DNA from: Jiangella endophytica
GTDB taxonomy: Bacteria; Actinomycetota; Actinomycetes; Jiangellales; Jiangellaceae
Length of the DNA: 34,008 nucleotides
Direction: 5' to 3'
Assembly (NCBI RefSeq): GCF_003427025.1
Contig: NZ_QVAI01000036.1
Span: 1-34,008 of the forward strand
Made by a program: the position numbers and the translations under genes. Below the pieces are notes generated by a model. That model worked only from the letters and a program-made list of their open reading frames with translations, did not search any database and had not been told where the DNA came from. This document shows positions 8,420-16,844 of the stretch, piece by piece (within the stretch, counting starts at the first letter, position 1; every line of letters begins with the position of its first letter).

Positions 8420-9717
8420 CGGCGTACTGGGCAGCGCACGCCTGGCTCCCCGGCGGCCTGGCCGCGGACGTCCGGGTCGAGGTCGCCGACGGCGTGATCG
8501 CCTCGGTCGCGGCCGGAGCGGCCGCCCGGCCCGGCGACGCCCGGCTGCCCGGCGTCGTGTTCCCCGGGTTCGCCGACGCCCACTCGCACGCCTTCCACCG
8601 GGCGCTGCGCGGCCGCACCCACGACGGACGCGGCTCGTTCTGGACCTGGCGCGAGGCGATGTACGCCCTCGCCGACCGGCTCACGCCGGACACCTACCAC
8701 CAGCTGGCGCTGGCGACGTACGCGGAGCTGGCGCTGGCCGGCGTCACCGTCGTCGGCGAGTTCCACTACCTGCACCACGGCCCCGGCGGCACCCCGTACG
8801 CCGACCCCAACGCGATGGGCGCCGCGCTGCGCCGGGCCGCCAACGACGCGGGCATCCGCCTGACCCTGCTCGACACCTGCTACCTGCAGGGCGGCATCGA
8901 CCAGCCCCTCGCCGGCGTCCAGCTGCGCTTCGGAGACCGCGGCGCCGACGCCTGGGCCGAGCGCTTCGCGGCCCAGCGCGACACCCCGGGCACGCGCACC
9001 GGCACCGCTATCCACTCGGTCCGCGCCGTGCCCGCCGACGCGATCGGCACGGTCGTCGCCGCCGCGGCCGGCCGCCCGCTGCACGTCCACCTCTCCGAGC
9101 AGCCGGCCGAGAACGAGGCGTGCCTCACGCGCTACGGCGTCACCCCGGCCGGGCTGCTCGACCACCACGGCGCGCTCGGCCCGGAGACGACCGCCGTCCA
9201 CGCCACGCACCTCACGGCGGCCGACGTCGCCCTGCTCGGGCGCCGCCGGAGCACCGCGTGCCTCTGCCCCACCACCGAGCGCGACCTCGCCGACGGCATC
9301 GGCCCGGCACGCGCGCTGCTCGACGCAGGCGCGCCGCTCTCGCTCGGGACCGACCAGCACGCCGTCATCGACCTGTTCGAGGAGGCCCGCGCGCTGGAGA
9401 CCCACGAGCGGCTGCGGACGCTCGAGCGCGGGCACTTCTCCGGCGCCGAGCTGCTCGCCGCGGCGACGGCGCACGCGAGCCTCGGCTGGCCCGACGCCGG
9501 GCGGCTGGCGCCCGGCGCCCGCGCCGACCTCGTCGCCGTCCGCGCCGACTCCGTCCGCACGGCCGGGTGCGACCCCGCTCAACTCCTCATGGCCGCCACC
9601 GCCGCCGACGTCGACACCGTCGTCGTCGACGGCCGGGTCGTCGTGGAGAACGGCCGGCACCGCCTGGGCGATGTCGGCCGCCTCCTCGCGGCGGCGATCA
9701 CCCCGCTCTGGGCGTGA
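8416..9717 (+). CDS. hutF: Formimidoylglutamate deiminase
   Basis: A 433-residue amidohydrolase-superfamily enzyme that converts N-formimidoyl-L-glutamate to N-formyl-L-glutamate plus ammonia. It has the HxH metal pair (H56, H58 in DAHSHAFHRALRG), the family-specific FWTWREAMY and GEFHYLHH segments, the HLSEQPAENEAC loop, and GTDQHAVIDLFEEAR near residue 314 with the metal-binding Asp. These marks separate it from the related imidazolonepropionase HutI, which is not in the window. The start is GTG 8416, overlapping the preceding stop as GTGA. It is the last gene of the hut operon; a hairpin begins 28 bases after the stop. Confidence 0.92.
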   Translation: MTAYWAAHAWLPGGLAADVRVEVADGVIASVAAGAAARPGDARLPGVVFPGFADAHSHAFHRALRGRTHDGRGSFWTWREAMYALADRLTPDTYHQLALATYAELALAGVTVVGEFHYLHHGPGGTPYADPNAMGAALRRAANDAGIRLTLLDTCYLQGGIDQPLAGVQLRFGDRGADAWAERFAAQRDTPGTRTGTAIHSVRAVPADAIGTVVAAAAGRPLHVHLSEQPAENEACLTRYGVTPAGLLDHHGALGPETTAVHATHLTAADVALLGRRRSTACLCPTTERDLADGIGPARALLDAGAPLSLGTDQHAVIDLFEEARALETHERLRTLERGHFSGAELLAAATAHASLGWPDAGRLAPGARADLVAVRADSVRTAGCDPAQLLMAATAADVDTVVVDGRVVVENGRHRLGDVGRLLAAAITPLWA

Positions 9718-9744
9718 CCATCGTTCTCTGGATGCCACCTCACC

Positions 9745-9798
9745 AGGCGTTCTCCCGCTGCACCACGGATGCATGCCTGGTAGAGCAGCAGAACGCCT
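9745..9798 (+). terminator. Interrupted hairpin after hutF, probable terminator
   Basis: A long stem-loop starts 28 bases after the hutF stop. Outer arms are AGGCGTTCT (9745-9753) and AGAACGCCT (9790-9798). GCTGC/GCAGC (9757-9761 with 9785-9789) and ACCA/TGGT (9762-9765 with 9778-9781) continue the stem past internal bulges CCC and AGA, leaving a 12-base loop. There is no U-tract, which is common in actinobacteria. A terminator or mRNA-end stabiliser for hutF is the simplest reading. Confidence 0.55.
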
Positions 9799-10042
9799 CG
9801 TGATGTACGCGATCGTCGCTGTCGACAAGCACCGACGCCACACCGAACAACGCACGTGGCCCAGGGACACTGCAGCCGTGGGTGGTCCGAGCGCTCGTGC
9901 CGCCGCGGGTGCGTCGTGAATGGTTGCGGGATCCGGGTCGCCCTGGCTGCATCGATCCCTCAGCCACACCGCCGTTGCCCAGGCCCGGGGCGACCGACTG
10001 CCCGTTCGCCGCTTTGCAATGAGCACCAGCCGCCCATGATCG

Positions 10043-10080
10043 TCCAGGATCCGTGGCGTCCCGGCACAACGGATCCTGGA
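10043..10080 (-). terminator. 12-bp inverted repeat, probable terminator of the PIG-L/peptide ABC operon
   Basis: TCCAGGATCCGT (10043-10054) and ACGGATCCTGGA (10069-10080) form a perfect 12-bp stem with a 14-base loop. It lies 36 bases past the stop of the minus-strand PIG-L gene, the usual place for a terminator. No T-run follows on either strand. Confidence 0.5.
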
Positions 10081-10115
10081 TCGTCAACGGCGGCGACACA
10101 GACGACCACGGGCGG

Positions 10116-10859
10116 TCAGTGCGTCAGGCGGTCCATGACGAAGGTGCCCTCGCGCCGGTAGGGCTCACCGAGCACCGCGCCGGAGTGGGAGGCGAGGCCG
10201 TTCGTGAGGGCCAGCGCGGTGAAGAACTGCCGCTGCCCCTCCGCGCCGAGCGTCTCCAGCTCACCGTCGGTCCAGCCCGGGATGACCGAGCGCAGGATCT
10301 CCGGCGTCGTGTGCTCCAGCCAGTGCTGCGCGCTGAAGGTGTTCTGCGACGACAGCTCCTGCAGCGCCTTGAGCTTCTTGTCCAGCACGTCACCGATCTC
10401 GACGACGCAGTTCGGGTGCTCGGGCGTCATGTAGTAGATGGTCGGGATCGGGTGCGGGTCGTGGCCGCCGCACTCCTCGACGCGCCAGTCGCGGCCGGCG
10501 ACGGCGAGGGCCTCGGCGTAGAGGATGGCGATGACCCGGCGGTCGGGGTCGAGGTCGTGCTGGGCGTGCTGCGGGTCCTGCATGATGATGACGTCGGGCC
10601 TGGTGCGGCGGATCAGCTCCACCACCTTCACCTTGGTCGCCGACGCGAGGTCCACCTCGCCGAAGGACACGTCGAGGAAGTCCACGCCGCCGCTGACGCC
10701 GAGGATGTCCGCGGCACGCGAGACCTGGGGCTTGCTCTCCTCACGGCACATGAGGACGGCCGCGTTGACTGTCTCGCCGGCCGCGACCGCCTTGGCGATG
10801 GCGCCGCCGCACTCGACGATCTCCAGGCCGTAGCTCGCGAGCATGAGGACGTTCGTCAT
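10116..10859 (-). CDS. PIG-L (LmbE-like) family protein with degenerate metal-binding motifs
   Basis: A 247-residue protein with the PIG-L/LmbE Rossmann-like fold, recognised from the ordered segments VLMLAS...GGAIAKAVAAGETVNAAVL, AADILGV...DFLDVSFGEVDL, IRRTRPDVIIMQDPQ, PTIYYMTPEHP and VLDKKLKALQELSSQ. Active PIG-L deacetylases use AHPDDE and HPDH to hold zinc. Here those positions read ASYGLE (residues 8-13) and DPDRR (104-108), so the usual His/Asp ligands are gone. It may be an inactive homologue, a differently metallated enzyme, or one using nearby histidines (His98, His101). It is the last gene of the peptide-type ABC operon, 31 bases after the permease stop, with a good ribosome binding site (AAGGGA). 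Its substrate is unknown; the transporter context suggests it acts on, or senses, the imported compound. Confidence 0.75.
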   Translation of the reverse strand: MTNVLMLASYGLEIVECGGAIAKAVAAGETVNAAVLMCREESKPQVSRAADILGVSGGVDFLDVSFGEVDLASATKVKVVELIRRTRPDVIIMQDPQHAQHDLDPDRRVIAILYAEALAVAGRDWRVEECGGHDPHPIPTIYYMTPEHPNCVVEIGDVLDKKLKALQELSSQNTFSAQHWLEHTTPEILRSVIPGWTDGELETLGAEGQRQFFTALALTNGLASHSGAVLGEPYRREGTFVMDRLTH

Positions 10860-10890
10860 GGGCGTGTCCCTTCTGTCGGTGCCGTCGCCG

Positions 10891-11778
10891 TCAGGACCGG
10901 CGCAGGCGTGGGTTGATGCGCTGCTCGAGGGCGTAACCGAGCAGGGCGAATCCGAGGGCGGAGAACATGATGAGCAGGCCGGGCGGCAGCACCCACCACT
11001 TCCAGGCCGGGGTGAGGAACGCGCCTCGCGCCTGGGCCCAGTAGAGGGTGGATCCCCAGCTCTCCTGCAGCGGATCGCCGAGGCCGAGGAAGCTCAGCGA
11101 CGACTCCAGCAGGATCGCTCCGCTGGTGGCGGCGACGAACTCGCCGATGGCCAGCAGCATGGTCTTGGGCAGGACGTGGCGCCAGAGGACGTAGCCGTGG
11201 CCGGCGCCCATCGAGCGGGCGGCGACGATGTAGTCGCGGTTGGCCAGCGACAGCACCTGCGCGCGGATCACCCGGGCGGTCGGCGCCCAGATGAGGATCG
11301 CGATGATGATGACGGTGTTGACGATGCTGCGCCCGAGGTAGGCGGCCAGCACGATGAGCAGCGGCAGGAACGGCAGGATCAGCACGACGTCGACGCCGCG
11401 CATCGCGACGGCGCCGAGGCGCGGGAAGTAGCCCCCGATCAGCCCGACGACCGTCCCGATCAGCATCGCGGCCGCCGCGGCGACGATGCCCACGGTCAGC
11501 GAGACCCGGGTGCCGTAGATCATCTCGCTGAGCAGGTCCTGCCCGACGTCGTTGGTGCCGAGCAGGTGGTCCGGCGACGGCGACGAGAACGGCGTCCCGG
11601 CCCGCTCGGCCGGGTCGTAAGGGGCCAGGACCGGCGCCAGCACGGCGACGGTGACCAGCACCAGCACGATGACGCCGCCGATCGCGCCGAGCGCCGTCGT
11701 GTGGTCGCGCAGCCGCCGGCCGCGCCGTACGACCGCGGCCGGGCCGGGCTCCGGATCGGTGGACACGGTGGTCGTCAT
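10891..11778 (-). CDS. Oligopeptide-type ABC transporter permease (DppC-like)
   Basis: A 295-residue inner-membrane permease of the DppC/OppC branch. It has an N-terminal membrane helix (about 30-52), an extracytoplasmic HLLGTNDVGQDLLSEMIYGTRVSL segment that is diagnostic for the subfamily, and five further helices. The cytoplasmic coupling loop is RDYIVAARSMGAGHGYVLWRHVLP (about 181-204). The LESSLSFLGLGDPLQESWG stretch is also typical. ATG 11778 overlaps the DppB-like stop as ATGA, so the two are translationally coupled. Its partners are the DppB-like permease, the fused ATPase and the family-5 binding protein of the same operon. The substrate is probably a peptide or another charged oligomer. 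Confidence 0.92.
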   Translation of the reverse strand: MTTTVSTDPEPGPAAVVRRGRRLRDHTTALGAIGGVIVLVLVTVAVLAPVLAPYDPAERAGTPFSSPSPDHLLGTNDVGQDLLSEMIYGTRVSLTVGIVAAAAAMLIGTVVGLIGGYFPRLGAVAMRGVDVVLILPFLPLLIVLAAYLGRSIVNTVIIIAILIWAPTARVIRAQVLSLANRDYIVAARSMGAGHGYVLWRHVLPKTMLLAIGEFVAATSGAILLESSLSFLGLGDPLQESWGSTLYWAQARGAFLTPAWKWWVLPPGLLIMFSALGFALLGYALEQRINPRLRRS

Positions 11779-12749
11779 ACGCGGGTCCTCGGGTCCAGGC
11801 GGGGGTAGAGCGAGTCGGCGAGCAGGTTGGCCAGCAGCACCGCGACCGTGAAGACCAGGAACGTCGCCTGCATGACCGGGTAGTCGCGCGCGGAGACCGC
11901 GTCGTACATGAGCCGGCCCAGCCCTGGATAGGAGAACACCGTCTCGATGACGACGGTGCCGCCGAAGGCCCAGCCCAGCCGCAGCGCCAGCACCGTCGTG
12001 ACCGGCAGCAGCGCCGTGCGCACCACGTGGTGGAGCATCACGGCGCGCGGGCGCAGCCCCTTGGCCTGCGCGGTGCGGATGTAGTCCTCGCCCAGCACGG
12101 ACAGCGTCGAGTACCGCATCGACAGGTAGACGGCGGGGATGCTGAGGATCGACAGCGTGAGCACCGGCAGGACGGCGTGCTCGGCGACGTCGGCCAGCCA
12201 TGCCAGGCCGGTGAGGTCGGCGCCCGCCGTCGTGGCGCCGAACGACGGCAGCCAGCCCAGCGACACCGAGAACAGCGCGATGAACAGCATGCCGAGCCAG
12301 AACTGCGGCGTCGACTCCAGCGCGATCATGACGGTCAGCGAGGACACGTCCCACGCCCCGCCCCGGCGCCAGGCCGCGAACGCGCCCAGCGCGATGCCGA
12401 CGACCGCCGAGACCACCAGGGCGGTGAGCGTCAGCAGCAGCGTCCACGGCACCCGCTCGAGCACGAGCTCCTCGATCGGCGTGCCCTGCCGGAACGAGTA
12501 CCCGAAGTCCAGCGTGAGGATGCTCTTCCAGTAGGTGAGGTACTGGACGACCAGCGGCTGGTCCAGGCCGGCGTCGGCGGTGACCGCCGCCCGTTCCTCC
12601 GGCGACATCTCGCCCACCTCGACGCCGGCGATGAGCGCGAGCGGCGAGCCCGGCATGAGCCGCGGCAGGGCGAAGTTCAGGGAGACGGCGACGACGAGCA
12701 CGATGGCGTACTGGCCGAGCCGGGCCAGGCCGAGACGTCTCGCGTTCAC
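11775..12749 (-). CDS. Oligopeptide-type ABC transporter permease (DppB-like)
   Basis: A 324-residue inner-membrane permease of the DppB/OppB branch. The N-terminal helix carries the conserved FALPRLMPGSPL motif. QPLVVQYLTYWKSILTLDFGYSFRQGTPI precedes the second helix, and the coupling loop GEDYIRTAQAKGLRPRAVMLHHVVRTALLP lies near residues 220-250. About six membrane helices are visible. The start is GTG 12749, with AAGGAG upstream. The binding-protein gene ends 40 bases before it on the same strand. It forms the translocation channel with the DppC-like protein. Confidence 0.92.
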   Translation of the reverse strand: MNARRLGLARLGQYAIVLVVAVSLNFALPRLMPGSPLALIAGVEVGEMSPEERAAVTADAGLDQPLVVQYLTYWKSILTLDFGYSFRQGTPIEELVLERVPWTLLLTLTALVVSAVVGIALGAFAAWRRGGAWDVSSLTVMIALESTPQFWLGMLFIALFSVSLGWLPSFGATTAGADLTGLAWLADVAEHAVLPVLTLSILSIPAVYLSMRYSTLSVLGEDYIRTAQAKGLRPRAVMLHHVVRTALLPVTTVLALRLGWAFGGTVVIETVFSYPGLGRLMYDAVSARDYPVMQATFLVFTVAVLLANLLADSLYPRLDPRTRV

Positions 12750-12789
12750 CGTCGCCGTCTCCTTCCGTCCGTCGTGGGCACGCTGGGCG

Positions 12790-14454
12790 TCAGGGCTGGC
12801 CGTCGCCCGGGATGAACGACAGCTTGGTCATCGGGCCGGAACCGGTGATCGAGACCCAGTCGCCGAACACGTCCGGGTTGTAGCCGTAGGCCCCGTTCGG
12901 GTGCAGCAGCGAGACGAACGGGACCTCCTCGGCGATCCGCTGCTGCAGCTCGTCGGCGACCTGCTCACGGGCGGTCGTGTCCAGCTCGGTGTCCAGCTGC
13001 GCGGCCAGGGCGTCGGTGCCGGGGTCGGAGTACCCGGTGATGTTGAGGTTGCCGATGGCCGGGTCGGTGGCCACCAGCGACGCCATCTGGCCGATGTCGG
13101 CCTGGCTCGGCGCCGACCAGCCCCACATCGCCAGCTCGTAGTTGCGGCCCTGGGCGACGTCGTAGCCCGGCCACACCGCGTCGTCGAGCGTCTGCATCTC
13201 GACCGAGCTGACCTCGATGTCGATGCCGACCTCGCCGAGCTGCTCGCCGATCAGCTCGGCCAGCCGCATCCGCAGCGCGTTGTTCGAGGCCACCAGCAGC
13301 TCGAAGGAGAGCGGCGCGCCGTCCAGCTCGCGGATCCCGTCGGAGTCGGAATCGGTGAGCCCGAGCCCGTCGAGCAGGCCGGCCGCCTCCTCGGGGTCGT
13401 GGACGGTCTCGACGGACTCGTCGTACCAGGGCGAGTCCGGGTGCACCCAGCCGGCGTTGCCGACGACGGCGGCGCCGAGGAACACGTCGTCGACCAGGCG
13501 CTGCCGGTCGACGGCGAGGGCGACGGCGCGGCGGAACTCGGCCTGGTCGAACGGCGCGACCGCCGTGTCGAAGACCAGCAGCGTCGTCGTGTACTCGGGC
13601 GCCTCGACGACGTCCAGGGTGCCGGTGCCGCGCAGGACGTCGATCTGCTCCGGCGAGACCGAGCGCATCATCGTGTCGATCTCACCCGACCGCAGGGCCG
13701 CGGTGGCGCCGGCCTCGTCGGCGAACTGCACGACCACCAGCTCGTCCACCTTCGGCTCGCCGCGGAAGTACTCCGGGTTGGCCTCGAACGAGTAGCTCAC
13801 GCCGGGGTCGGACTCCACGAGGCGATACGGCCCGGAGCCGACGTTCGTGGTCTCGTCGAACGGCGCCACGTCCGGGTCGGCGACGCCCGACCACACGTGC
13901 TCGGGCAGGATCGGCACGTCGGCGAGCGTGCGCAGCTCGAACGACGGGTCCGGCGCGGCCAGGGTCAGCACGACGGTGGACTCGTCCTGCGCCACGGCCT
14001 GGGTGATGTTGCCCAGCGCGGTGGCGAACCGGCCGGGCGGACCGGCCTGGTAGTACTGCACGCTGAACGCGACGTCGTCGGCCGTGAGCGCCTCGCCGTC
14101 GTGCCAGGTGACGCCGTCGGCCAGCCCGATCGTGTAGCTGAGGCCGTCGGCCGAGCCCTCGACCGTCTCCGCCAGCCAGGGCTGCGGCTGCCCGTTCTCG
14201 TCGATCTGCATCAGCGAGTCGTAGCTGAGCATGGTGAGGTTCAGGCCCGGGAAACCGGTCGCGTACGTGTGCGGCGTCAGGTTGCCCTCCTCGGACATGA
14301 TCCCGATGCGCAGCGACTCGGCGGTGGTGGCGCCGCCGGCGCCGGCGGACCCGGCGTCCTCGGTCCCGTCGTCGGAGCCGCACGCCCCGAGCGCCAGGAC
14401 GGCGGCGAGCCCGATGGCCGGTGCCCCGGCTCTGGTGATGCGACGTTCGTACAT
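12790..14454 (-). CDS. ABC transporter substrate-binding lipoprotein, family 5 (peptide type)
   Basis: A 554-residue extracytoplasmic binding protein. The signal peptide ends in the lipobox LALGAC with Cys25 as lipid anchor, followed by a Ser/Gly/Asp-rich tether. The mature part has the SBP_bac_5 layout: LTMLSYDSLMQID, PWLAETVEGSADGLSYTIGLADGVTWHDGEALTADDVAFS (the family signature at about 92-131), PILPEHVW, GSGPYRLVESDPGVSYSFEANPEYF, and RRAVALAVDRQRLV. ATG 14454 follows a strong ribosome binding site (GGAGG). It lies between the fused ATPase (39 bases upstream) and the DppB-like permease. Family 5 proteins bind peptides, but also nickel chelates, opines and oligosaccharides, so the ligand stays open. 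Confidence 0.92.
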   Translation of the reverse strand: MYERRITRAGAPAIGLAAVLALGACGSDDGTEDAGSAGAGGATTAESLRIGIMSEEGNLTPHTYATGFPGLNLTMLSYDSLMQIDENGQPQPWLAETVEGSADGLSYTIGLADGVTWHDGEALTADDVAFSVQYYQAGPPGRFATALGNITQAVAQDESTVVLTLAAPDPSFELRTLADVPILPEHVWSGVADPDVAPFDETTNVGSGPYRLVESDPGVSYSFEANPEYFRGEPKVDELVVVQFADEAGATAALRSGEIDTMMRSVSPEQIDVLRGTGTLDVVEAPEYTTTLLVFDTAVAPFDQAEFRRAVALAVDRQRLVDDVFLGAAVVGNAGWVHPDSPWYDESVETVHDPEEAAGLLDGLGLTDSDSDGIRELDGAPLSFELLVASNNALRMRLAELIGEQLGEVGIDIEVSSVEMQTLDDAVWPGYDVAQGRNYELAMWGWSAPSQADIGQMASLVATDPAIGNLNITGYSDPGTDALAAQLDTELDTTAREQVADELQQRIAEEVPFVSLLHPNGAYGYNPDVFGDWVSITGSGPMTKLSFIPGDGQP

Positions 14455-14493
14455 CTTCTGACCTCCGGATGGCGTTCGGTGGCGTCGGCGCGG

Positions 14494-16689
14494 TCAACCC
14501 GTCGCCGAGCGGGCCGGGTCGGGGGCGGACGAGGCCGCGATCTCGTCGGCGAGATGGCAGGCCGTCCAGTGGCCGGGGCGCTGCTCCTCCAGCGGTGGCG
14601 GAGTGGTGTCGCAGAGCCCGGGCCGGGCGAACGCACAGCGCTCGTGGAACCGGCAGCCCGACGGGGGCGCCGCCGGGCTCGGGGGGTCACCGGCCAGGGG
14701 CGCCGGCCGGGACCGCCGGTGTGGATCGGGGACGGGGACGGCATCGAGCAGACCGCGCGTGTACGGGTGGCGGGGCCGGCCGAAGACGTCGTCACGTCCG
14801 CCGAGCTCGACGATCTGGCCGAGGTACATGACGGCCACGCGGTGCGCGATGGTCCGGATGACGGCCAGGTCGTGCGAGATGACCAGCAGCGAGAGCCCCA
14901 ACTCCGCCTGCAGCCGGGACAGCAGCGTGATGATCTGCGCCTGCACCGACACGTCGAGGGCGGACACCGGCTCGTCGCAGACGAGGACCCGCGGGTCCAG
15001 GGCGAGACCGCGGGCGATGGCGACCCGCTGCCGCTGGCCGCCGCTGAGCTGGTGCGGGTAGCGCCGGCCCAGCTCGCGCGGCAGCTCGACGATCTCCAGC
15101 AGCTCGCCGGCCCGGGCGCGCTGCTCCGCGACCGACCCGCGGCGGTTGATCCGCAGCGGCTCGCTGACGACGTCCTCGACCCGCAACGCCGGGTTCATCG
15201 ACGCGGCGGGATCCTGGAACACCAGCTGCGCGGTGCACCGCAGCTCGCGCAGGCCGGCCGCGCTCAGCGTGTGCAGCACGCGGTCGCCGAACGCGACCGA
15301 GCCGCCGCTGGGCTTCTCCAGCCCCAGCAACGCCCGGCCCAGCGTCGACTTGCCCGAGCCGCTCTCGCCGACCAGCCCGAGCGTCCGTCCGTGCTCGAGC
15401 TCGAGGGTGACGCCGTCGACCGCGCGCACCGGCGCGGCTGCGCGGCGCCACGAGCCGCGGCCCCGGTAGTGCACCCGCAGGTCGTCGAGCGCGACGACGA
15501 CCGGCGGGCCGGCGGACTCGCCGTCGCCCGTACGCGAGCGACCCTCGTCGGCGCCCGTGCGCGAGCGAACGTTGTCGGTGCCCGCCCGTAGGGTGGGACT
15601 CCCTCCCAGCCGGGCGGGTACCGCACCCGCAGCGTCGCCGGCGGGCACCGCACCAGGAGAGACCGCGCCGGCGGGCACCGCACGGCCGGGGTCCAGCCGT
15701 TCGCCGGAGCGATGGCAGGCCACGGCGTGGCCGCCGCCCGCCACGAGCGGCAGCAGGGCCGGGCGGGCGGCGGCGCACGTGTCGTGGGCGTGGTCGCAGC
15801 GCGGGGCGAAGACACAGCCGCCGTGGTGCGCCTCCGGATCGGGCAGGCCACCGGGGATGACCTCGAGCTGCGTCCCCGCCGGAGCGTCCAGTCGCGGCAT
15901 CGCGCGGAGCAGGCCGGCGGTGTAGGGGTGCACGGCGGCGTCGAACAGGTCGGCGCACGGCCCCTGCTCCACGACCCGCCCGGCGTACATGACGGCGACC
16001 CGGTCGGCGATCTGCGCGACGACACCGAGGTCGTGGCTGATCCAGATCACCGCCATGCCGCGTTCCCGGCGGATGCGGTCGACGAGGTCGACGATCTGCG
16101 CCTGGACGGTGACGTCCAGCGCCGTCGTCGGCTCGTCGGCGACCAGCACCCGCGGGCCGCAGGCCAGCGCCATCGCGATCATGACCCGCTGGCGCATCCC
16201 GCCGGAGAACTGGTGCGGGTAGTCGTCGGCGCGGGTCCTCGGGTCGGGGATGCCGACCTCGCCCAGCAGCTCGACCGCCCGGCCGTGCGCGGCGGCACGG
16301 GACACGTCGGCGTGCGCCCGGATCGCCTCGGCGATCTGCCGGCTGACCGTGTGCACGGGGTTCAGCGACGACATGGGGTCCTGGAAGACGACGCCGATCT
16401 CGGCGCCGCGCACGGAGCGCAGCGCGCGCTCGTCCATCGCCAGCAGCTCACGGTCGCGCAGCCGGATGGACCCGGCGACCTCCGCGTTCTCCGGCAGCAG
16501 CCCGAGGGCCGCCATCATCGTGACGCTCTTGCCCGATCCGGACTCGCCGACGACGGCCAACGTCTCGCCCTGCGCTACGGAGAGGTCGACACCGCGGACG
16601 GCGTGAACGTCACGGCCCGAGGCACGGAAGGTGACCCGCAGATCGCGAATGGCCAGCAGCTCGGCGACGGCAGACGCCGAGGTGACCAT
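14494..16689 (-). CDS. Fused double ATPase of an oligopeptide-type ABC transporter (DppD-DppF)
   Basis: A 731-residue protein that joins the two ATPases normally encoded by dppD and dppF. The first domain has Walker A GESGSGKS (about 48-55), Q-loop VFQDPMSSLNP, signature FSGGMRQRV (about 160), Walker B VLVADEPTTALD (about 185), and the C-terminal oligopeptide extension with cysteines (GGCVFAPRCDHAHDTC). The second has Walker A GESGSGKST (about 441), signature LSGGQRQRV (about 548), Walker B VLVCDEPVSALD, and its own extension (GCRFHERCAFARPGLC). A linker of about 75 residues between them is built from short repeats. The upstream TTG at 16692 is possible, but ATG 16689 is simpler; neither has a clear ribosome binding site. 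It is the first gene of the five-gene operon. Confidence 0.93.
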   Translation of the reverse strand: MVTSASAVAELLAIRDLRVTFRASGRDVHAVRGVDLSVAQGETLAVVGESGSGKSVTMMAALGLLPENAEVAGSIRLRDRELLAMDERALRSVRGAEIGVVFQDPMSSLNPVHTVSRQIAEAIRAHADVSRAAAHGRAVELLGEVGIPDPRTRADDYPHQFSGGMRQRVMIAMALACGPRVLVADEPTTALDVTVQAQIVDLVDRIRRERGMAVIWISHDLGVVAQIADRVAVMYAGRVVEQGPCADLFDAAVHPYTAGLLRAMPRLDAPAGTQLEVIPGGLPDPEAHHGGCVFAPRCDHAHDTCAAARPALLPLVAGGGHAVACHRSGERLDPGRAVPAGAVSPGAVPAGDAAGAVPARLGGSPTLRAGTDNVRSRTGADEGRSRTGDGESAGPPVVVALDDLRVHYRGRGSWRRAAAPVRAVDGVTLELEHGRTLGLVGESGSGKSTLGRALLGLEKPSGGSVAFGDRVLHTLSAAGLRELRCTAQLVFQDPAASMNPALRVEDVVSEPLRINRRGSVAEQRARAGELLEIVELPRELGRRYPHQLSGGQRQRVAIARGLALDPRVLVCDEPVSALDVSVQAQIITLLSRLQAELGLSLLVISHDLAVIRTIAHRVAVMYLGQIVELGGRDDVFGRPRHPYTRGLLDAVPVPDPHRRSRPAPLAGDPPSPAAPPSGCRFHERCAFARPGLCDTTPPPLEEQRPGHWTACHLADEIAASSAPDPARSATG
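15530..15683. repeat. Imperfect tandem repeats encoding the ATPase linker
   Basis: Two 27-base units stand head to tail (15530-15556 and 15557-15583), both beginning GTRCGCGAGCGA and ending GCCC. They encode two copies of a nine-residue unit containing RSRTG. Next to them a 13-base unit GCGGGYACCGCAC occurs three times (15614, 15641 and 15671), encoding GAVPA-type repeats. All units keep the reading frame. This makes the interdomain linker a repeat-built, probably disordered spacer. Confidence 0.65.
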
Positions 16690-16778
16690 CAAGTAGCCTG
16701 GCGCCGAAGAGCAGCAGCGGGTGGAAGATCGCGGTTCGTCAGCCTCGGGTGGATGCGCATTCTGGCCCCTTCCGACTG

Positions 16779-16820
16779 TGATGTGTCAGGTAACCTACGA
16801 GTGATGCATCACCGTGGCAA
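16779..16820 (-). promoter_or_regulatory. Peptide ABC operon promoter with a pair of GntR-type boxes (copy 1)
   Basis: On the minus strand a -35 TTGCCA (16820-16815) and a -10 TAGGTT (16797-16792) are exactly 17 bases apart and point at the fused ATPase gene. Two boxes of the form TGATG-N2-TCA flank the -10: TGATGTGTCA (16779-16788) and TGATGCATCA (16802-16811, within the 12-bp palindrome GTGATGCATCAC). The second lies between -35 and -10. The divergent gntR starts at 16845. Repression by the GntR protein is inferred from position. Confidence 0.6.
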
Positions 16821-16844
16821 GAGCCGCGAGGAGAGGTAACGCGG

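Larger units (their letters stand above)
9718..10115. other. 398-base gene-free interval with two hairpins
   Basis: The interval lies between the convergent hutF and PIG-L genes. I find no recognisable coding sequence, no hutI remnant and no insertion-sequence end. The short open frames here have no family features. Base composition looks lower in GC than the flanking genes. It carries the hairpins at 9745-9798 and 10043-10080; the roughly 240 bases between them show nothing I can name. Confidence 0.5.

Noticed and set aside
9745..9798. Possible tRNA or tRNA fragment
   Set aside because: The stem arrangement does not make a cloverleaf and no T-loop or CCA-like end is visible.
9718..10115. 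Possible hutI pseudogene or insertion-sequence remnant
   Set aside because: No amidohydrolase motif (HTH, HxH) is readable in any frame, and no transposase fragment or terminal repeats were found.
12535..15591. A 1018-codon open frame on the plus strand
   Set aside because: It is antisense to the binding-protein and ATPase genes. Its translation is rich in Arg, Gly, Gln and His with no domain features, which is what high-GC genes give in the opposite frame.
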